This document shows positions 1 to 10,262 of a stretch of DNA of 64,000 nucleotides, one piece after another. Below the pieces are notes generated by a model, which saw only the letters and a list, made by a program, of their open reading frames with translations, made no database searches and was not told the origin of the DNA. The stretch is from positions 124,001 to 188,000 of the forward strand of contig CBFFRQ010000080.1 of NCBI GenBank assembly GCA_965644315.1. The letters run 5' to 3'. Position 1 is the stretch's first letter, and each line of letters begins with the position of its first letter. Source of the DNA: Caecitellus pseudoparvulus. Lineage: Eukaryota; Bigyra: Bicosoecida. The translations under genes were made by a program, and so were the position numbers.

Positions 1-3000
1 ACTGACTCAAAGACAGAGTCAGCAGCTCGTGAGTGGTGAAGGGGAGCGCACCAGAGGAAAGGGCAGACACCCACCCAGGGCTGCTGTGATCCACATCATC
101 AAAGCTTCGATCGGAAGGAACGCGGTACAGGGGGGCCAGGGGCTGCCGAGCAGGGTCAGCCAGAGCTTGCACTCCCGCCAACATCGCCGACGTAGTCACT
201 CTCTGAAGGCACACCAAGTGACGAGCAGCAGCAGCCAGCGATGACTCGGAACGCGACTGAGCAGCGAGGCGGAGGACCCGAAGGAAATCATCCCAAGGAA
301 TAACCGCCACTTCGCTTGATTCTCGAGCGACAACGGTCACGCCAGACACGGCCCGTGCCAGTGGCTGTTCAGCTGCTTTCGGTGCACGGCGCAGCAGCAC
401 ATGTGGCGCACACTCGAAAGGCTGCTCAGCCTCAGTATCAACACCACTTTGACCATCCTCTTCAGAAGCTTGAAGGAACTGAAACAGGGATCTCCACCGA
501 AGTGGTGCGCAAGCGGTATCTGCTGCATACCACTCTTGAACGACAGCGTCAGCTGCAGGTTGACCGCTCCAAACGCATTCTTGCCGGAAGTCTCCACCTC
601 CAGCAGAAGAAAACCCCGAGTTGGAGCGGACAGGCATGCTTTCGCAGCCCAAGTAAGTTCCTTGGGCAGTTGCTTGGCGGAGACTAGGCAGGTACACTGA
701 GCTCATCAGTCTGCACCACTCCAGTGCGCTTCCTGCCTGTGCCTCTCCTACTTGAGAGCGTAGGACTCGCGACACAAGGGTGACCAGCCTTCGCATTCTC
801 AACGCAGCATTCACTTCTGATCGCTGTTCAGAGGGTGACGGGTCGATGCCAGCAGTCTCGGGCTCTGCAAGGCGGTGGGCCATGTCCGCCAACTTGTCAA
901 GGGGCGACACAACTGCAGACTTTCGTGCTGCTCGCAGAACATCTTTTTCCACCCTCTGAGACCCTTGGCTTGAGAGACTTATAGATAATCGCTGATTGGA
1001 AAACGGGCTTTGAGTCACACAGAGCAGAATTTGCATGGTGGCTCCCAATGGGGGCTTCCCCGAATCCTGCTGCCCAGCCGACCAGGGCCTGCCAGCGTCT
1101 TCCTGCACAAAAGGAACACTAAAGATGGCGCTTCCAGACCGCGATGATTCTGACTCATGACTGGGTGGAGTGTTTGGGTCGATTTTGGCTGGAGCCTCCC
1201 GCTCAGTTGCAGTACCGGAAAAATGCAAAGCCACACCACGGTCTGCCAGACGCACTGCCCCGGCGTTCTGCCCACTTTGATCCGCAGCTGCTGACTCACC
1301 ACCTTCTTTCAAAGAAAGCTGATCCATTGCCCAAATAATTGCCTGAGCCTGCTCCTGAGCCATGCCCTTTTGGGCCTGTTTCACAGCGCCAAGCGCAGCT
1401 CCACGAGAAGCGATTGGCAGCATCAGGCGATTCAGAGATGAGAAGAAGCCGAAAGTGCCTACCCAGCACTGAAATATCGTGAGCAATGCCAATGTTGACC
1501 GAACCAGCTCCTCAGGCGAGCCAGTCGCCAAGGACAGGGCAGCAAGCAGCTCCGTGTCAGGTGAACCGAGCACGCTCTCAACGCTACTGGACAACGAATT
1601 GGACAGGACTGACACAAAGGATTCAAGTCCTTCATTTTCACGAGTAATGGTTTTCCGGAGTTCCGCAGAGTTTAGTTCAGCATGGGGTGGGTGGTCTGCG
1701 CTGGGCTTGCCTTCCGTCGATGGGCTTGTAGTTGACGCCACGAATCCTATGCCGCTGGACGGAACAGGGGAGCCATCACATGGACATGAGTCAAGCACTG
1801 CAGCCCTTTCATCCGGAGGGGCTGCAATACACGCATCCGCAGTGCCTGGTGAGGTCGGAAAGGGAGCCCCACGTCCGTCTACAGCGATGGCGCCCATGTC
1901 GAAGTGCTGGTCCACCATCCCGAGTGGAGTGGCAAGCTCAGGTGCTGAAATCTCTCGATCTACTACTCCATGAGCCAACACTGCTTGCGGAGAGGACGGA
2001 ACCAAGCCTTGCGCAATGTCAACGACCCCGCTTTCCAGTGATGGGCTTGATAGCGCGCTTGATGTAGCGGTGGATACTGCATGCCCGGCTACACCAGCAT
2101 TAGCCACGCTGCAGGTGGGTGCAGATGATGCTGCTTGCCCGATCGCATGAAGAACCCGAGACCGGTGCGCCGCAACAGCACTGCTGCACATGCGTGCAGC
2201 ATGTCCAAAGGCCATCGCAACAACTGCCCGCCGTAGCAAGGCGATGAGCAGAGCGGGATGTCCAGATGGCGCAAGCAGAGCTAGGATTGAGCCAGGGTGC
2301 AGTGCCATCGCTGGGATGCTGCTCAAAACACAGCGTCGCCACCATGCGCCCCATGCTGCAGCAATCTCCTGAGACAGGCCGCGCCCTACATGCTTCATGA
2401 ACACCTCGAGTCCAACGTGAGCACCAGGACGCAACGTTGCCCGCAGTGGGCCAAAGTGGGAGTATCCGCCGCCGCCTTGCAGCACCTGCCTCGGAAGGGG
2501 CAGCATCAAGAACTCAGGGGAGCTAAAACCGGAGTTCAGAGAGTTCTGGACAGCTTCCTGCTCGGTGCGTTTGGGTTCCTTGCAAGGCTCAGAACCCTGT
2601 CCGCGCGCAAGCTCCTCCATCCCGACGACTTGGCCGTCTGGTTCACCGTGCCCGGCACTGACGCTGGATTGCGCGACAGAAGGTGAAAGGTGCACAGCAG
2701 AGCCAGTATCCACTGATGATGCAGGTTTGGGCCATTTTGTGACTGGTGGCTGAGCCTGGCTGAGAGTGTGGAAGGCACACAGAGCTCCCGACAATACGAA
2801 GGTGACCGCGGCTCCATGTCCCATGACTTGACCCTGGCTCAGAACCACTTGCCCCTGAGCGAATGCATCATGACGAACACTTCTCGCTAGAAGATCAAGC
2901 GCTGCTGAAGGGAAATGTGAGCCCCACCTGCACATGGTACAACAAGAAAGAGGTCATTGTCGTTGCCTCGCCTCCCACCTCGGGAAACGCACGGGGTGGT

Positions 3001-3225
3001 GTCAAGCCATCGACGAATGACTGAAACCTCTTCGTCAGTGCGAAATCCGGGCCTGAAAAGAAGGAGATGCGGTTTTTCAGAGCAGCATCAGGATGAGGCA
3101 GGCAAGGAGGCAGGTTTCGTTGACTGTGGCAGACATTGTCGCGGCGACCACACCACCAAGACATACCTGACGTTCAAAGCTTCCCGGAGCAGGTGTGCTG
3201 GGGGTGGAATCTGAGTGGACGACAT
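1..3225 (-). CDS. Cyclic-nucleotide-binding-like protein, 5' part only (runs off left edge)
   Basis: Partial: the frame is open to base 1. Model exons are 3225-3167, 3052-2979 and 2904-<1, with GT-AG introns of 114 and 74 nt; about 1,012 residues are visible. The joins recreate the usual start of a CNB domain: an Arg-Thr-Asp-Glu-Glu helix (residues ~24-40), the strand pair AFAQGQVVLSQGQ (58-70) and VLSGAL (81-86). A later segment, LRPGAHVGLEVF (~202-213), looks like a worn phosphate-binding cassette, so the domain would be split by a ~110-residue Ser/Pro-rich insert. I do not see the Arg that normally holds the cyclic phosphate, so nucleotide binding is doubtful. The remaining ~800 residues are Ala/Ser-rich and partly helical, with no domain I recognise. 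Proteins of this kind occur in ciliated protists, but the role here is unknown. Confidence is high that the frame is coding and moderate for the CNB call. Confidence 0.65.
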
Positions 3226-3631
3226 GAATAGAACGAAAATAGGCTAATGTGCAAGCATGGGCCTCCGAGAGTGCCCCTCCTGAACACCTTCCTGCCAACC
3301 GCCTTTCTAGCGTGAAAACAGCCAAGTTGGCAGCACCTCTGTGATGCCAAGTAAACAGGAACACGAAGGCACCACACAAAGCACGAATGGCGATCTGAAG
3401 AACGATGTTGCCTATTTATTGGTTTGATTTTTTTTGGAATGGAATGCCTTCTACGACACAGCATGAACGATGCTGCAGAGTAAAGCGCTCCGTATGCGAC
3501 GGCCCTCACCTGAGAAATGCCGAAAGGGCAATTCACAGCACTAACACATCATTGACCAAGTTGTTCATGTCATTTGCAACCGATACGTTCCAATATCAGT
3601 GTCCAAATGTCATCGACACGAAGCATATGTG
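3226..3631. other. Intergenic, no gene seen
   Basis: This stretch lies between the 5' end of the CNB-like gene and the 3' end of the ankyrin gene, both on the minus strand. It holds an AT-rich patch near 3412-3435, unusual for this window, with a run of eight T. It should carry the promoter of the left gene and the 3' end signals of the ankyrin gene, but I recognise no defined element. Confidence 0.5.
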
Positions 3632-5047
3632 TCAATGTCGCTGTTGCTGCCGCAGCAGGAGCAGCTGGCGGCGGCCCCGACGCAGTCCTGTGCCATGCCA
3701 CACAGCCTCCATGCGTTGCACAAGCAACGCAGGCACCTCTGGCCGCCTCCAGTCCTGCAAAGCCATGTGGACGTCACATGGCTCCAGAAGGTGCACTCGA
3801 GCGGCGCGCTTGCCCTCCAGCCCGAGGAGGAGCTGCACCACTTCGGCACGCCCTTCTTGGCAGCTGAGGCGCAAGGCGTCCTCCTCCCCAGCGTGCACAT
3901 CGATGGCACGAGCCCCTGTCAGCTCCAACAGCTGCTGCACGATGTGGACGTGCCCCTCGTGGCATGCACGTTGCAGTGCCTCATCCAGGGCGCCCTGCAC
4001 AGGCGCTTCACGCGGAGGCTGCAGCGCCAGTAACAGCGCAACCACACCCCCATGACCTGCTGAGCATGCAAGCAAAAATGCATGTTCCACATGTGCATCC
4101 ATGCGCACGGCTCTGTCGCCTGTCAGGGCCAGCAGCATGCGGACGACGTGCGCATGGCCACAGGCGCAGGCGGCAGCGAAGGCACCCTGCTCCATCGCGT
4201 GAACATTCACGGACCTGGGGCCCTCAAGGTCCAACAACAGCTGAACAAGCTCACCATTTCCGTTCCCACACGCCGAGCGAAAGCCTTGCTCTCGCTGTGC
4301 ATGTACATCCACCTCCTGACTGCCGGCGAGCCCCAGCAGCAGCTTCGCAACGCCCACCGCACCGGAATTGCAGGCAGCCCGGAAGGCGGCCTCCTGACCA
4401 TCGTGCACATTCACTCGGCGGCTGCCTTGCAGCTGCAGCAGCTCCCGCACCACTGCCTCGTGGCCACCAGCACACGCCTGCTTGAAGGCGGTGTGGATGC
4501 TCTTCACAGACACCTGGCGCTCCCCGCCCAGCTGCAGCAGCAAGCAGGCAGCCTGGACGTGCCCCCCTCGACAGGCACGGACAAAGCACTCGCCCCCCAG
4601 GCGGCGCAGATCGATGGCCCTGCCGCCCTGCAACTCCAGCAAGCGCTTCATGATGTCCGTGTGCCCTTCTTCGCATGCCAGCAGGAAGGGCTGCCCCGAG
4701 CATGCGTCGGCGGTGACACGGCGTGGCGTGGGGAGGGCCAGCAGCATATCCACGATGTCCAAGTGCCCACATTGACACGCCCAGCGGAAGGCGCGGTCAT
4801 TGTCTGCACACACATCAACGGTGAGCCTGCCAGAGCAAGCCAGCAACTCTCGGACACAGTCGACGCTGCCCACTTCACACCCCTTCAGGAACGCTGAATA
4901 CGCCCAATCCTGCAGATCATCATCTGAGTGCCCTACCGCCTCCAGCTCCGCCAGCATGGCGTGCAACTGGTCCACGGCCCCAGCACACACCGCTTTGTGG
5001 AGTTGCTGTCCAATTACCGCCTTCGGCAAGCTGCTGAGAAAGGCCAT
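3632..5047 (-). CDS. Ankyrin-repeat protein, about 11 tandem repeats
   Basis: Single-exon model of 471 residues, started at the ATG at 5047 (MAFLSSLPKAV). The frame is open further upstream, but only into the H2B 3' region. After a ~45-residue helical N-terminus the protein is almost wholly ankyrin repeats. Each has the form A-F-x-x-A-C-x-x-G-H-x-x-V-V-x-x-L-L-x-L-x-G-x-R-x-V-x-V-H, with a spacing close to 34 residues rather than the canonical 33. I count 11 copies between residues ~50 and ~425. The TPLH motif that opens animal ankyrin repeats is replaced by [A/G]-F-x-x-A-C. Such scaffolds bind other proteins; no partner can be deduced. No signal peptide, membrane segment or second domain is seen. 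The gene is tail-to-tail neighbour of nothing: H2B upstream is on the same strand, with its stem-loop ~120 nt before this start. Confidence 0.9.
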   Translation of the reverse strand: MAFLSSLPKAVIGQQLHKAVCAGAVDQLHAMLAELEAVGHSDDDLQDWAYSAFLKGCEVGSVDCVRELLACSGRLTVDVCADNDRAFRWACQCGHLDIVDMLLALPTPRRVTADACSGQPFLLACEEGHTDIMKRLLELQGGRAIDLRRLGGECFVRACRGGHVQAACLLLQLGGERQVSVKSIHTAFKQACAGGHEAVVRELLQLQGSRRVNVHDGQEAAFRAACNSGAVGVAKLLLGLAGSQEVDVHAQREQGFRSACGNGNGELVQLLLDLEGPRSVNVHAMEQGAFAAACACGHAHVVRMLLALTGDRAVRMDAHVEHAFLLACSAGHGGVVALLLALQPPREAPVQGALDEALQRACHEGHVHIVQQLLELTGARAIDVHAGEEDALRLSCQEGRAEVVQLLLGLEGKRAARVHLLEPCDVHMALQDWRRPEVPALLVQRMEAVWHGTGLRRGRRQLLLLRQQQRH

Positions 5048-5168
5048 CCTGACTGAACAGCACCGAATTCTGTACCAATGAACACGGCAAAGCACATACA
5101 AGCTCTGTAGATATCCCATGCATGCAGTTCTGGTGTGTGTAGATTCGTATTGTACAAGCAAGAAAGGT

Positions 5169-5184
5169 GGTGTTGAGTAACACC
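5169..5184 (-). terminator. Histone mRNA 3' stem-loop (H2B copy 1)
   Basis: On the minus strand this reads GGTGTTACTCAACACC: a 6-bp stem with a four-base loop (ACTC), 76 nt after the H2B stop and preceded by a C-rich CCACCCCCAACG flank. Length, loop size, terminal G-G/C-C pairs and the U at loop position 3 match the stem-loop bound by SLBP in animal and green-algal histone mRNAs. Confidence 0.93.
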
Positions 5185-5260
5185 GTTGGGGGTGGTGGGT
5201 GTGCAGGAAAGGAGGGGCGCCTTGCTCCCCCCACTCCACTGCACGGGGAAGTCCGGACGC

Positions 5261-5614
5261 TTAGGCGGAGGTGAACTTGGTCACAGCCTTGGTGCCCTCG
5301 GACACGGCGTGCTTGGCCAGCTCGCCAGGCAGCACCAGGCGCACGGCGGTCTGCACCTCGCGGGAGGACAGGGTGGCCTTCTTGTTGTAGCGGGCCAGGG
5401 AAGCGGCCTCGGCGCACACGCGGTCAAAGACGTCGTTGATGAAGGAGTTCATGATGCCCATGCCCTTCTTGGAGATGCCGATCTCGGGGTGCACCTGCTT
5501 CAGCACGCGGTAGATGTAGGTGGAGTAGCTCTCCACGCGCTTCTTCTTGGAGCCAGTGGAGGCGGAGGACTTGCCGGCCTTCTTGGCGGACTTCTTGGAA
5601 GGGGTCTTGGCCAT
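5261..5614 (-). CDS. H2B: Histone H2B (copy 1)
   Basis: 117 residues, intronless, with ATG at 5614 and stop at 5261. The basic Lys/Ser/Ala-rich tail (~1-28) is followed by the histone fold: an alpha-1 helix with [19 protein letters not shown], then [11 protein letters not shown], and a C-terminus ending AVTKFTSA. The conserved C-terminal Lys in GTKAVTK, the monoubiquitination site in other H2Bs, is present. It pairs with H2A in the nucleosome. It is divergently transcribed from H2A across a 460-bp shared promoter and ends in a histone stem-loop, which marks it as replication-dependent. The protein is identical to copy 2. The tail is short compared with land-plant and green-algal H2Bs, which are often 125-155 residues. 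Confidence 0.98.
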   Translation of the reverse strand: MAKTPSKKSAKKAGKSSASTGSKKKRVESYSTYIYRVLKQVHPEIGISKKGMGIMNSFINDVFDRVCAEAASLARYNKKATLSSREVQTAVRLVLPGELAKHAVSEGTKAVTKFTSA

Positions 5615-6074
5615 GGTGACGGGTGGGGGTTGTGACACGGGGAAGTGAGCACTGGGGTGCTGGGAAGCGTGTGATAGAGGTGGGTGGGTAGAGTGATGTG
5701 GGGGCAGGCGAGGGAGTGTGGGTGGAGGTGGGCGGGAGTGTGCTGTGTGCACTGCGCCACACGCACTGCTCGGTCACTGACATGCATGCACACCAGGCGC
5801 ATCGGCCACACATGTTCTGGAGTTCATGTGCAATGTAGACATGTGTGATTGGCATGCAATATCCAGTGAGCGCATCACACAGTCTGGGCTAGTCCCATGC
5901 ATGTGCTTCACCAGCACACATGCACACCCCGCCAGACCCGTCAGCTACGCGGCCAGTCGCCGCACGCAGCACACTTGCCCCGCCCAAGCCACTATCAATC
6001 ATCCCCACCAACTCACCACGCATCGTCAGCATCGTCACGTTGTGACCACCGCACACACACACACCTCATCCAAC
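5615..6074. promoter_or_regulatory. Divergent H2B/H2A promoter (copy 1)
   Basis: This 460-bp region between the two start codons is strongly conserved in inverted copy 2 (37645-38110). It contains an ATTGG (CCAAT on the other strand) at 5848-5852 inside a conserved GTGATTGGCATGCAAT, several ATGCATG-type motifs and a TATCAATCAT stretch near 5994, about 80 nt before the H2A ATG. A second CCAAT box of copy 2 is CCAGT here (5953-5957). No strict TATA box is seen. CCAAT-type elements are common in replication-dependent histone promoters; their role here is inferred. Confidence 0.75.
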
Positions 6075-6446
6075 ATGTCTGGCAAGGGCAAGGGCGGCCG
6101 CGGCAAGGGCAAGGGTGGCAAGTCCACCTCCCGCTCCGCCAAGGCTGGTCTGCAGTTCCCCGTGGGCCGTGTCGCTCGGTACATGCGCAACCAGCGTGTG
6201 GCCTCCCGCATCGGCGCGGGTGCCCCCGTGTACCTGGCCGCTGTCCTGGAGTACCTGGCCGCTGAGATCCTGGAGCTGGCTGGCAACGCCGCTCGTGACA
6301 ACAAGAAGAGCCGCATCATCCCCCGCCACGTGCAGCTGGCTGTGCGCAACGACGAGGAGCTGAACAAGCTGCTGGCTGGCGTCACCATCGCGTCTGGTGG
6401 TGTGCTGCCCAACATCCACTCTCAGCTGCTGCCCAAGAAGAAGTAA
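6075..6446 (+). CDS. H2A: Histone H2A (copy 1)
   Basis: 123 residues, intronless, ATG at 6075. The N-terminal tail is Gly/Lys-rich ([15 protein letters not shown]). The core carries [16 protein letters not shown], the acidic-patch helix [17 protein letters not shown], and [21 protein letters not shown] at the end. There is no SQ[E/D]-phi tail, so this is canonical H2A and not H2A.X. It also lacks the long SPKK-type tail of plant H2A.W. It forms the H2A-H2B dimer with the neighbouring divergent H2B. Its stem-loop lies 73 nt past the stop. The protein is identical to copy 2. Confidence 0.98.
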   Translation: MSGKGKGGRGKGKGGKSTSRSAKAGLQFPVGRVARYMRNQRVASRIGAGAPVYLAAVLEYLAAEILELAGNAARDNKKSRIIPRHVQLAVRNDEELNKLLAGVTIASGGVLPNIHSQLLPKKK

Positions 6447-6519
6447 GCGAGCAGGCTGCTTCGTGCTGTGACGTCGGCAGGGTCCATCCTGTCATCTGTG
6501 CACAGCAACCACCCCCAAC

Positions 6520-6535
6520 GGTGTTACTCAACACC
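6520..6535 (+). terminator. Histone mRNA 3' stem-loop (H2A copy 1)
   Basis: GGTGTTACTCAACACC on the plus strand, 73 nt after the H2A stop, preceded by CCACCCCCAACG. Six-base-pair stem with loop ACTC. Confidence 0.93.
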
Positions 6536-6744
6536 ACCAGTATGACGATGTGGGTAGATGTGCGGTTTTGAAATGAATTGCTGTTGTGTGCGTGGGGCTT
6601 GGAGGCCTGGCTGTGCATGATGCGTTGGGGTCACAGCCTGGTAGGGTTGAGCACTTGCAGCGGAGTGCAAGCGCGCACCACGTGCAGGGTGCATTGATCC
6701 AGACCTGCCCAGCAAGCCAAGCGTGTGGTGGTGCATGTGAAGGT

Positions 6745-6760
6745 GGTGTTGATGAACACC
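6745..6760 (-). terminator. Histone mRNA 3' stem-loop (H4 copy 1), variant loop
   Basis: On the minus strand GGTGTTCATCAACACC: the same stem as the others but loop CATC instead of ACTC, 78 nt after the H4 stop. The U at loop position 3 is kept. Confidence 0.92.
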
Positions 6761-6838
6761 GTTGGGGTGGTGGGGCGGCGCAGTGCCTGAGCACACACGC
6801 CGCCTGGCAGGCAAGCCCTGCCACGGGAAGCAGTCCGC

Positions 6839-7874
<1,036 letters not shown>

Positions 7875-7922
7875 ATGCTGCGCAGCCTTGCGGCGCAGGC
7901 TTGGCCTGCCCACCACCCCCAC

Positions 7923-7938
7923 GGTGTTACTCAACACC
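7923..7938 (+). terminator. Histone mRNA 3' stem-loop (H3 copy 1)
   Basis: GGTGTTACTCAACACC on the plus strand, only 48 nt after the H3 stop, with flank CCACCCCCACG (one A shorter than at H2A and H2B). Confidence 0.93.
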
Positions 7939-8114
7939 ACCAATGACTCTTGCGCCATGGCTTGCACTGCATCCTCTGGTCTGATCAAGCCCAGATCGTC
8001 TGCGGAATTGCGGGGTTGAGAGTTGTGCTTTACTGGACTCCCCGTCAAAACTTTTACCCCACTTAAATCATGAAATTGGTGATGTACCTGACTGGACACT
8101 ACAGTCGGATTGGG

Positions 8115-9613
8115 ATGGTTGAATCATCAGCCCCCCCCCGGGCGCGCACAGCTCAGTGGCTTGCGCTGGTGGGCTTGTTGTGCTTGCTTGCGATTTCAGC
8201 CGTCACAGTTTCGACGTTCAGACCAGCAGGGGCAGGGTGGATTCAATCCAACGAAAAGCACTCTTCGCTCCGAGTCGGCCAGTGAGTGTCCCTGTCTGGC
8301 GCTTGGCTTATGTCGAAGTTGAGATTGTCGGCATGCGGCTTTTGCTCGCAGAGACGGCGCAGCGAAGGCGGCCAGTGAGAAGCTACGCAAGGAAGCAGCT
8401 GCTGCGGCACGCGCCGCAAACTTCCCTTCAGAGATAGAACCTTCGCCACCACCTCCAGTGCCTGCGTCGCCACCGCCCGTGGCCCCGTCACCTGCTGCAG
8501 GGGCACCGAGGCAGGCTTCGCTCGCGTCAAGCATGTGTGTGGTCATGTACATGTGTGCTGTGGAGGGAAGTTCTTGCCGGCAATGGAAGTGGATGGAACA
8601 CTTAGACGAAATTGGCGAGGGGCCTGTGGCTCGTACTGGCAAGCGTGGGCTGCTGCCAGAAGCCGCCGGCGGGCGTCGTCTGATCGGCAATTACCGCAAC
8701 GGAGTTCCACACTTTGCCTACCTTTCCGCACGCAACAAGGCAGCATACGCGGCGCTGCACGGGTACAAATTCCTACTCGTAGAGAAGATGTTCGGGCGTG
8801 ACGTGAGTTTGAGCGCTTCGCATTCAGCACCACCAAGCAGGCGCAAACATGTCCCCCGCCGCTCTTGGTTCCCAGCGCGGAATCGCTTGGGGCAAGGTGA
8901 AGGCTATGCGAGAGGCACTTGACGAGTGTGCCTGGGCTCTGTATGTTGATGTTGATAGCATGATTACAAACATGACTGTCACCATTCCCGAGCGTCTTGC
9001 GGCCCGCCTTCCAGCGAAAGCCGCAGTGGCTGGGTCTGAAGCTGCGGCCAAGGCTGCTCTGGTTGGGGGGAGTGCCCCTGACGTCATCATGGCAAGGGAC
9101 TGGAATGACTTGAACTCGGGCGTGTGGATGGTGCGGGCGTCTCGTTGGGGCAAGGCGTGGCTTGACTCCTTGTGGGATCAAGCATCGCCCGAGGGAAAGC
9201 ACCACCCTTGGAATGAGCAGTACGACATCCAAAGGTGGTATCGCTCGCATGCCGTGGAGGCCAAAGAGCACTTCTTAGTCGTCCCTCAGCGGCAGCTTCA
9301 GTCCTACCCCAGTTCCACCCCAGGCATGGGCAGCAACCTGGAAAACCACGGCTGGCATGATGGGGACTGGATGGTGCACTATGCAGGGTGTGGTGACCAG
9401 CCAGGTAGGAGCTGCGAGCGGGAGTTCATGCAAATGTGGAACCATGTGGGGAAGGCTGAGACTGAGGCTGCTGAGCGCGAAGTCGTTGCGCGAGGTGGGC
9501 AGGGCCGGCCCTTCTCTCCTCCCCTTGGCCTGGGCGTGCTGTTGCAAGGAATGGAATCAAAGCCAGGCATGATTGAGCAGTTTCTGGACTGGCTTGGAAT
9601 TGTCAAGGAGTAG
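8115..9613 (+). CDS. Type II membrane glycosyltransferase, GT34-like (GMA12/MNN10 type)
   Basis: Three exons, 8115-8281, 8352-8802 and 8876-9613, with introns of 70 and 73 nt; 451 residues. An in-frame ATG at 8070 would add 15 residues. A short basic N-terminus and a ~20-residue hydrophobic anchor ([18 protein letters not shown]) are followed by a Pro/Ala-rich stem, the layout of Golgi type II enzymes. The catalytic part shows N-x-x-x-Y-x-x-x-H-G-Y (about residue 190), [10 protein letters not shown] with the metal-binding DVD (~230), [11 protein letters not shown] (~280) and a WNEQYDI segment, as in galactosyl- and mannosyltransferases of the GMA12/MNN10 family. It probably transfers a hexose from a nucleotide sugar to a glycan in the Golgi lumen. 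Donor and acceptor are not predictable. Exon joins were chosen because they keep frame and reunite the family motifs. Confidence 0.82.
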
Positions 9614-9854
9614 CTGGCCGAGCTCCAGGCAGCTGCAGAGCGCTCGTGCAGCCACCTCCCGTGTCCCAAACCACGCGATGGGCTCCTGCGTGCAGCACTC
9701 GATGCTTCAGGTGCAAGTTGCCGACGCAGTCGTCATAACCAGCAAAAATATATGCTACTAGTGGACGCTTTCAAGCATATGACTCTTGTTCGCTGCCACT
9801 GGTTCTCGGCTTCTGTGTCGGTCGGTGTGGTTTCAGTGAACTGCGGAAATTGAC

Positions 9855-10187
9855 ATGTCGGATGCAGCCGGTGTCTCAGCTGCTTTGCGCATGACGCTTG
9901 CGAATCTTGCTGCCGCCGACGCGGCAGCATCGCACTGCCTGACGCTTGCAGCAGATGCTGCTGACGCACTCGCAGGTGATGCGGAGACGAAGCCACAAGC
10001 GGTGGCGAGCATTTCGAGGGAGTTTGCAGACACTGTGCACACGCTGGGGGCGCTGCTTCATGATGAGGTGGACAAGAGTGGAGGTCCTGTCAGCATTGCA
10101 GCTGCACATGTGCACCTTGCCAGTGATGGGAAGACGTATGCGCACCCGCAACCCCAGGCTGGGTCTGCTGCGGCTGGGCCGGGTTAG
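9855..10187 (+). CDS. Small helical protein, unknown function
   Basis: 110 residues, single exon, ATG at 9855. Residues ~5-45 and ~52-75 are Ala/Leu-rich and should form two helices with coiled-coil character (ALRMTLANLAAADAAA; REFADTVHTLGALLHDEVD). The end is Gly/Pro/Ala-rich. It has one Cys, no membrane segment and no signal peptide. Size and helix layout would suit a small Mediator-type (Med11-like) or BLOC-1-type subunit, but this is only a shape argument. It sits head-on against the ABC1K fusion gene, with 75 nt between their stops. Codon use resembles that of real genes here. Confidence 0.55.
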   Translation: MSDAAGVSAALRMTLANLAAADAAASHCLTLAADAADALAGDAETKPQAVASISREFADTVHTLGALLHDEVDKSGGPVSIAAAHVHLASDGKTYAHPQPQAGSAAAGPG

Positions 10188-10262
10188 AAGTGGCAACGCT
10201 TGGATGGGTCGGTGGGACGAAACATGCATTTCCAGGCGATATAGGCGCAGCCTGCGACGCGC

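Noticed and set aside
1479-1973. Plus-strand frame of 164 codons and its neighbours in the first 2.8 kb
   Set aside because: They lie opposite an uninterrupted minus-strand frame that runs to the window edge and joins upstream exons restoring a CNB domain. They are antisense shadows.
4082-4897. Plus-strand frame of 271 codons
   Set aside because: Antisense to the ankyrin repeats; its regularity mirrors the repeat period of the real gene.
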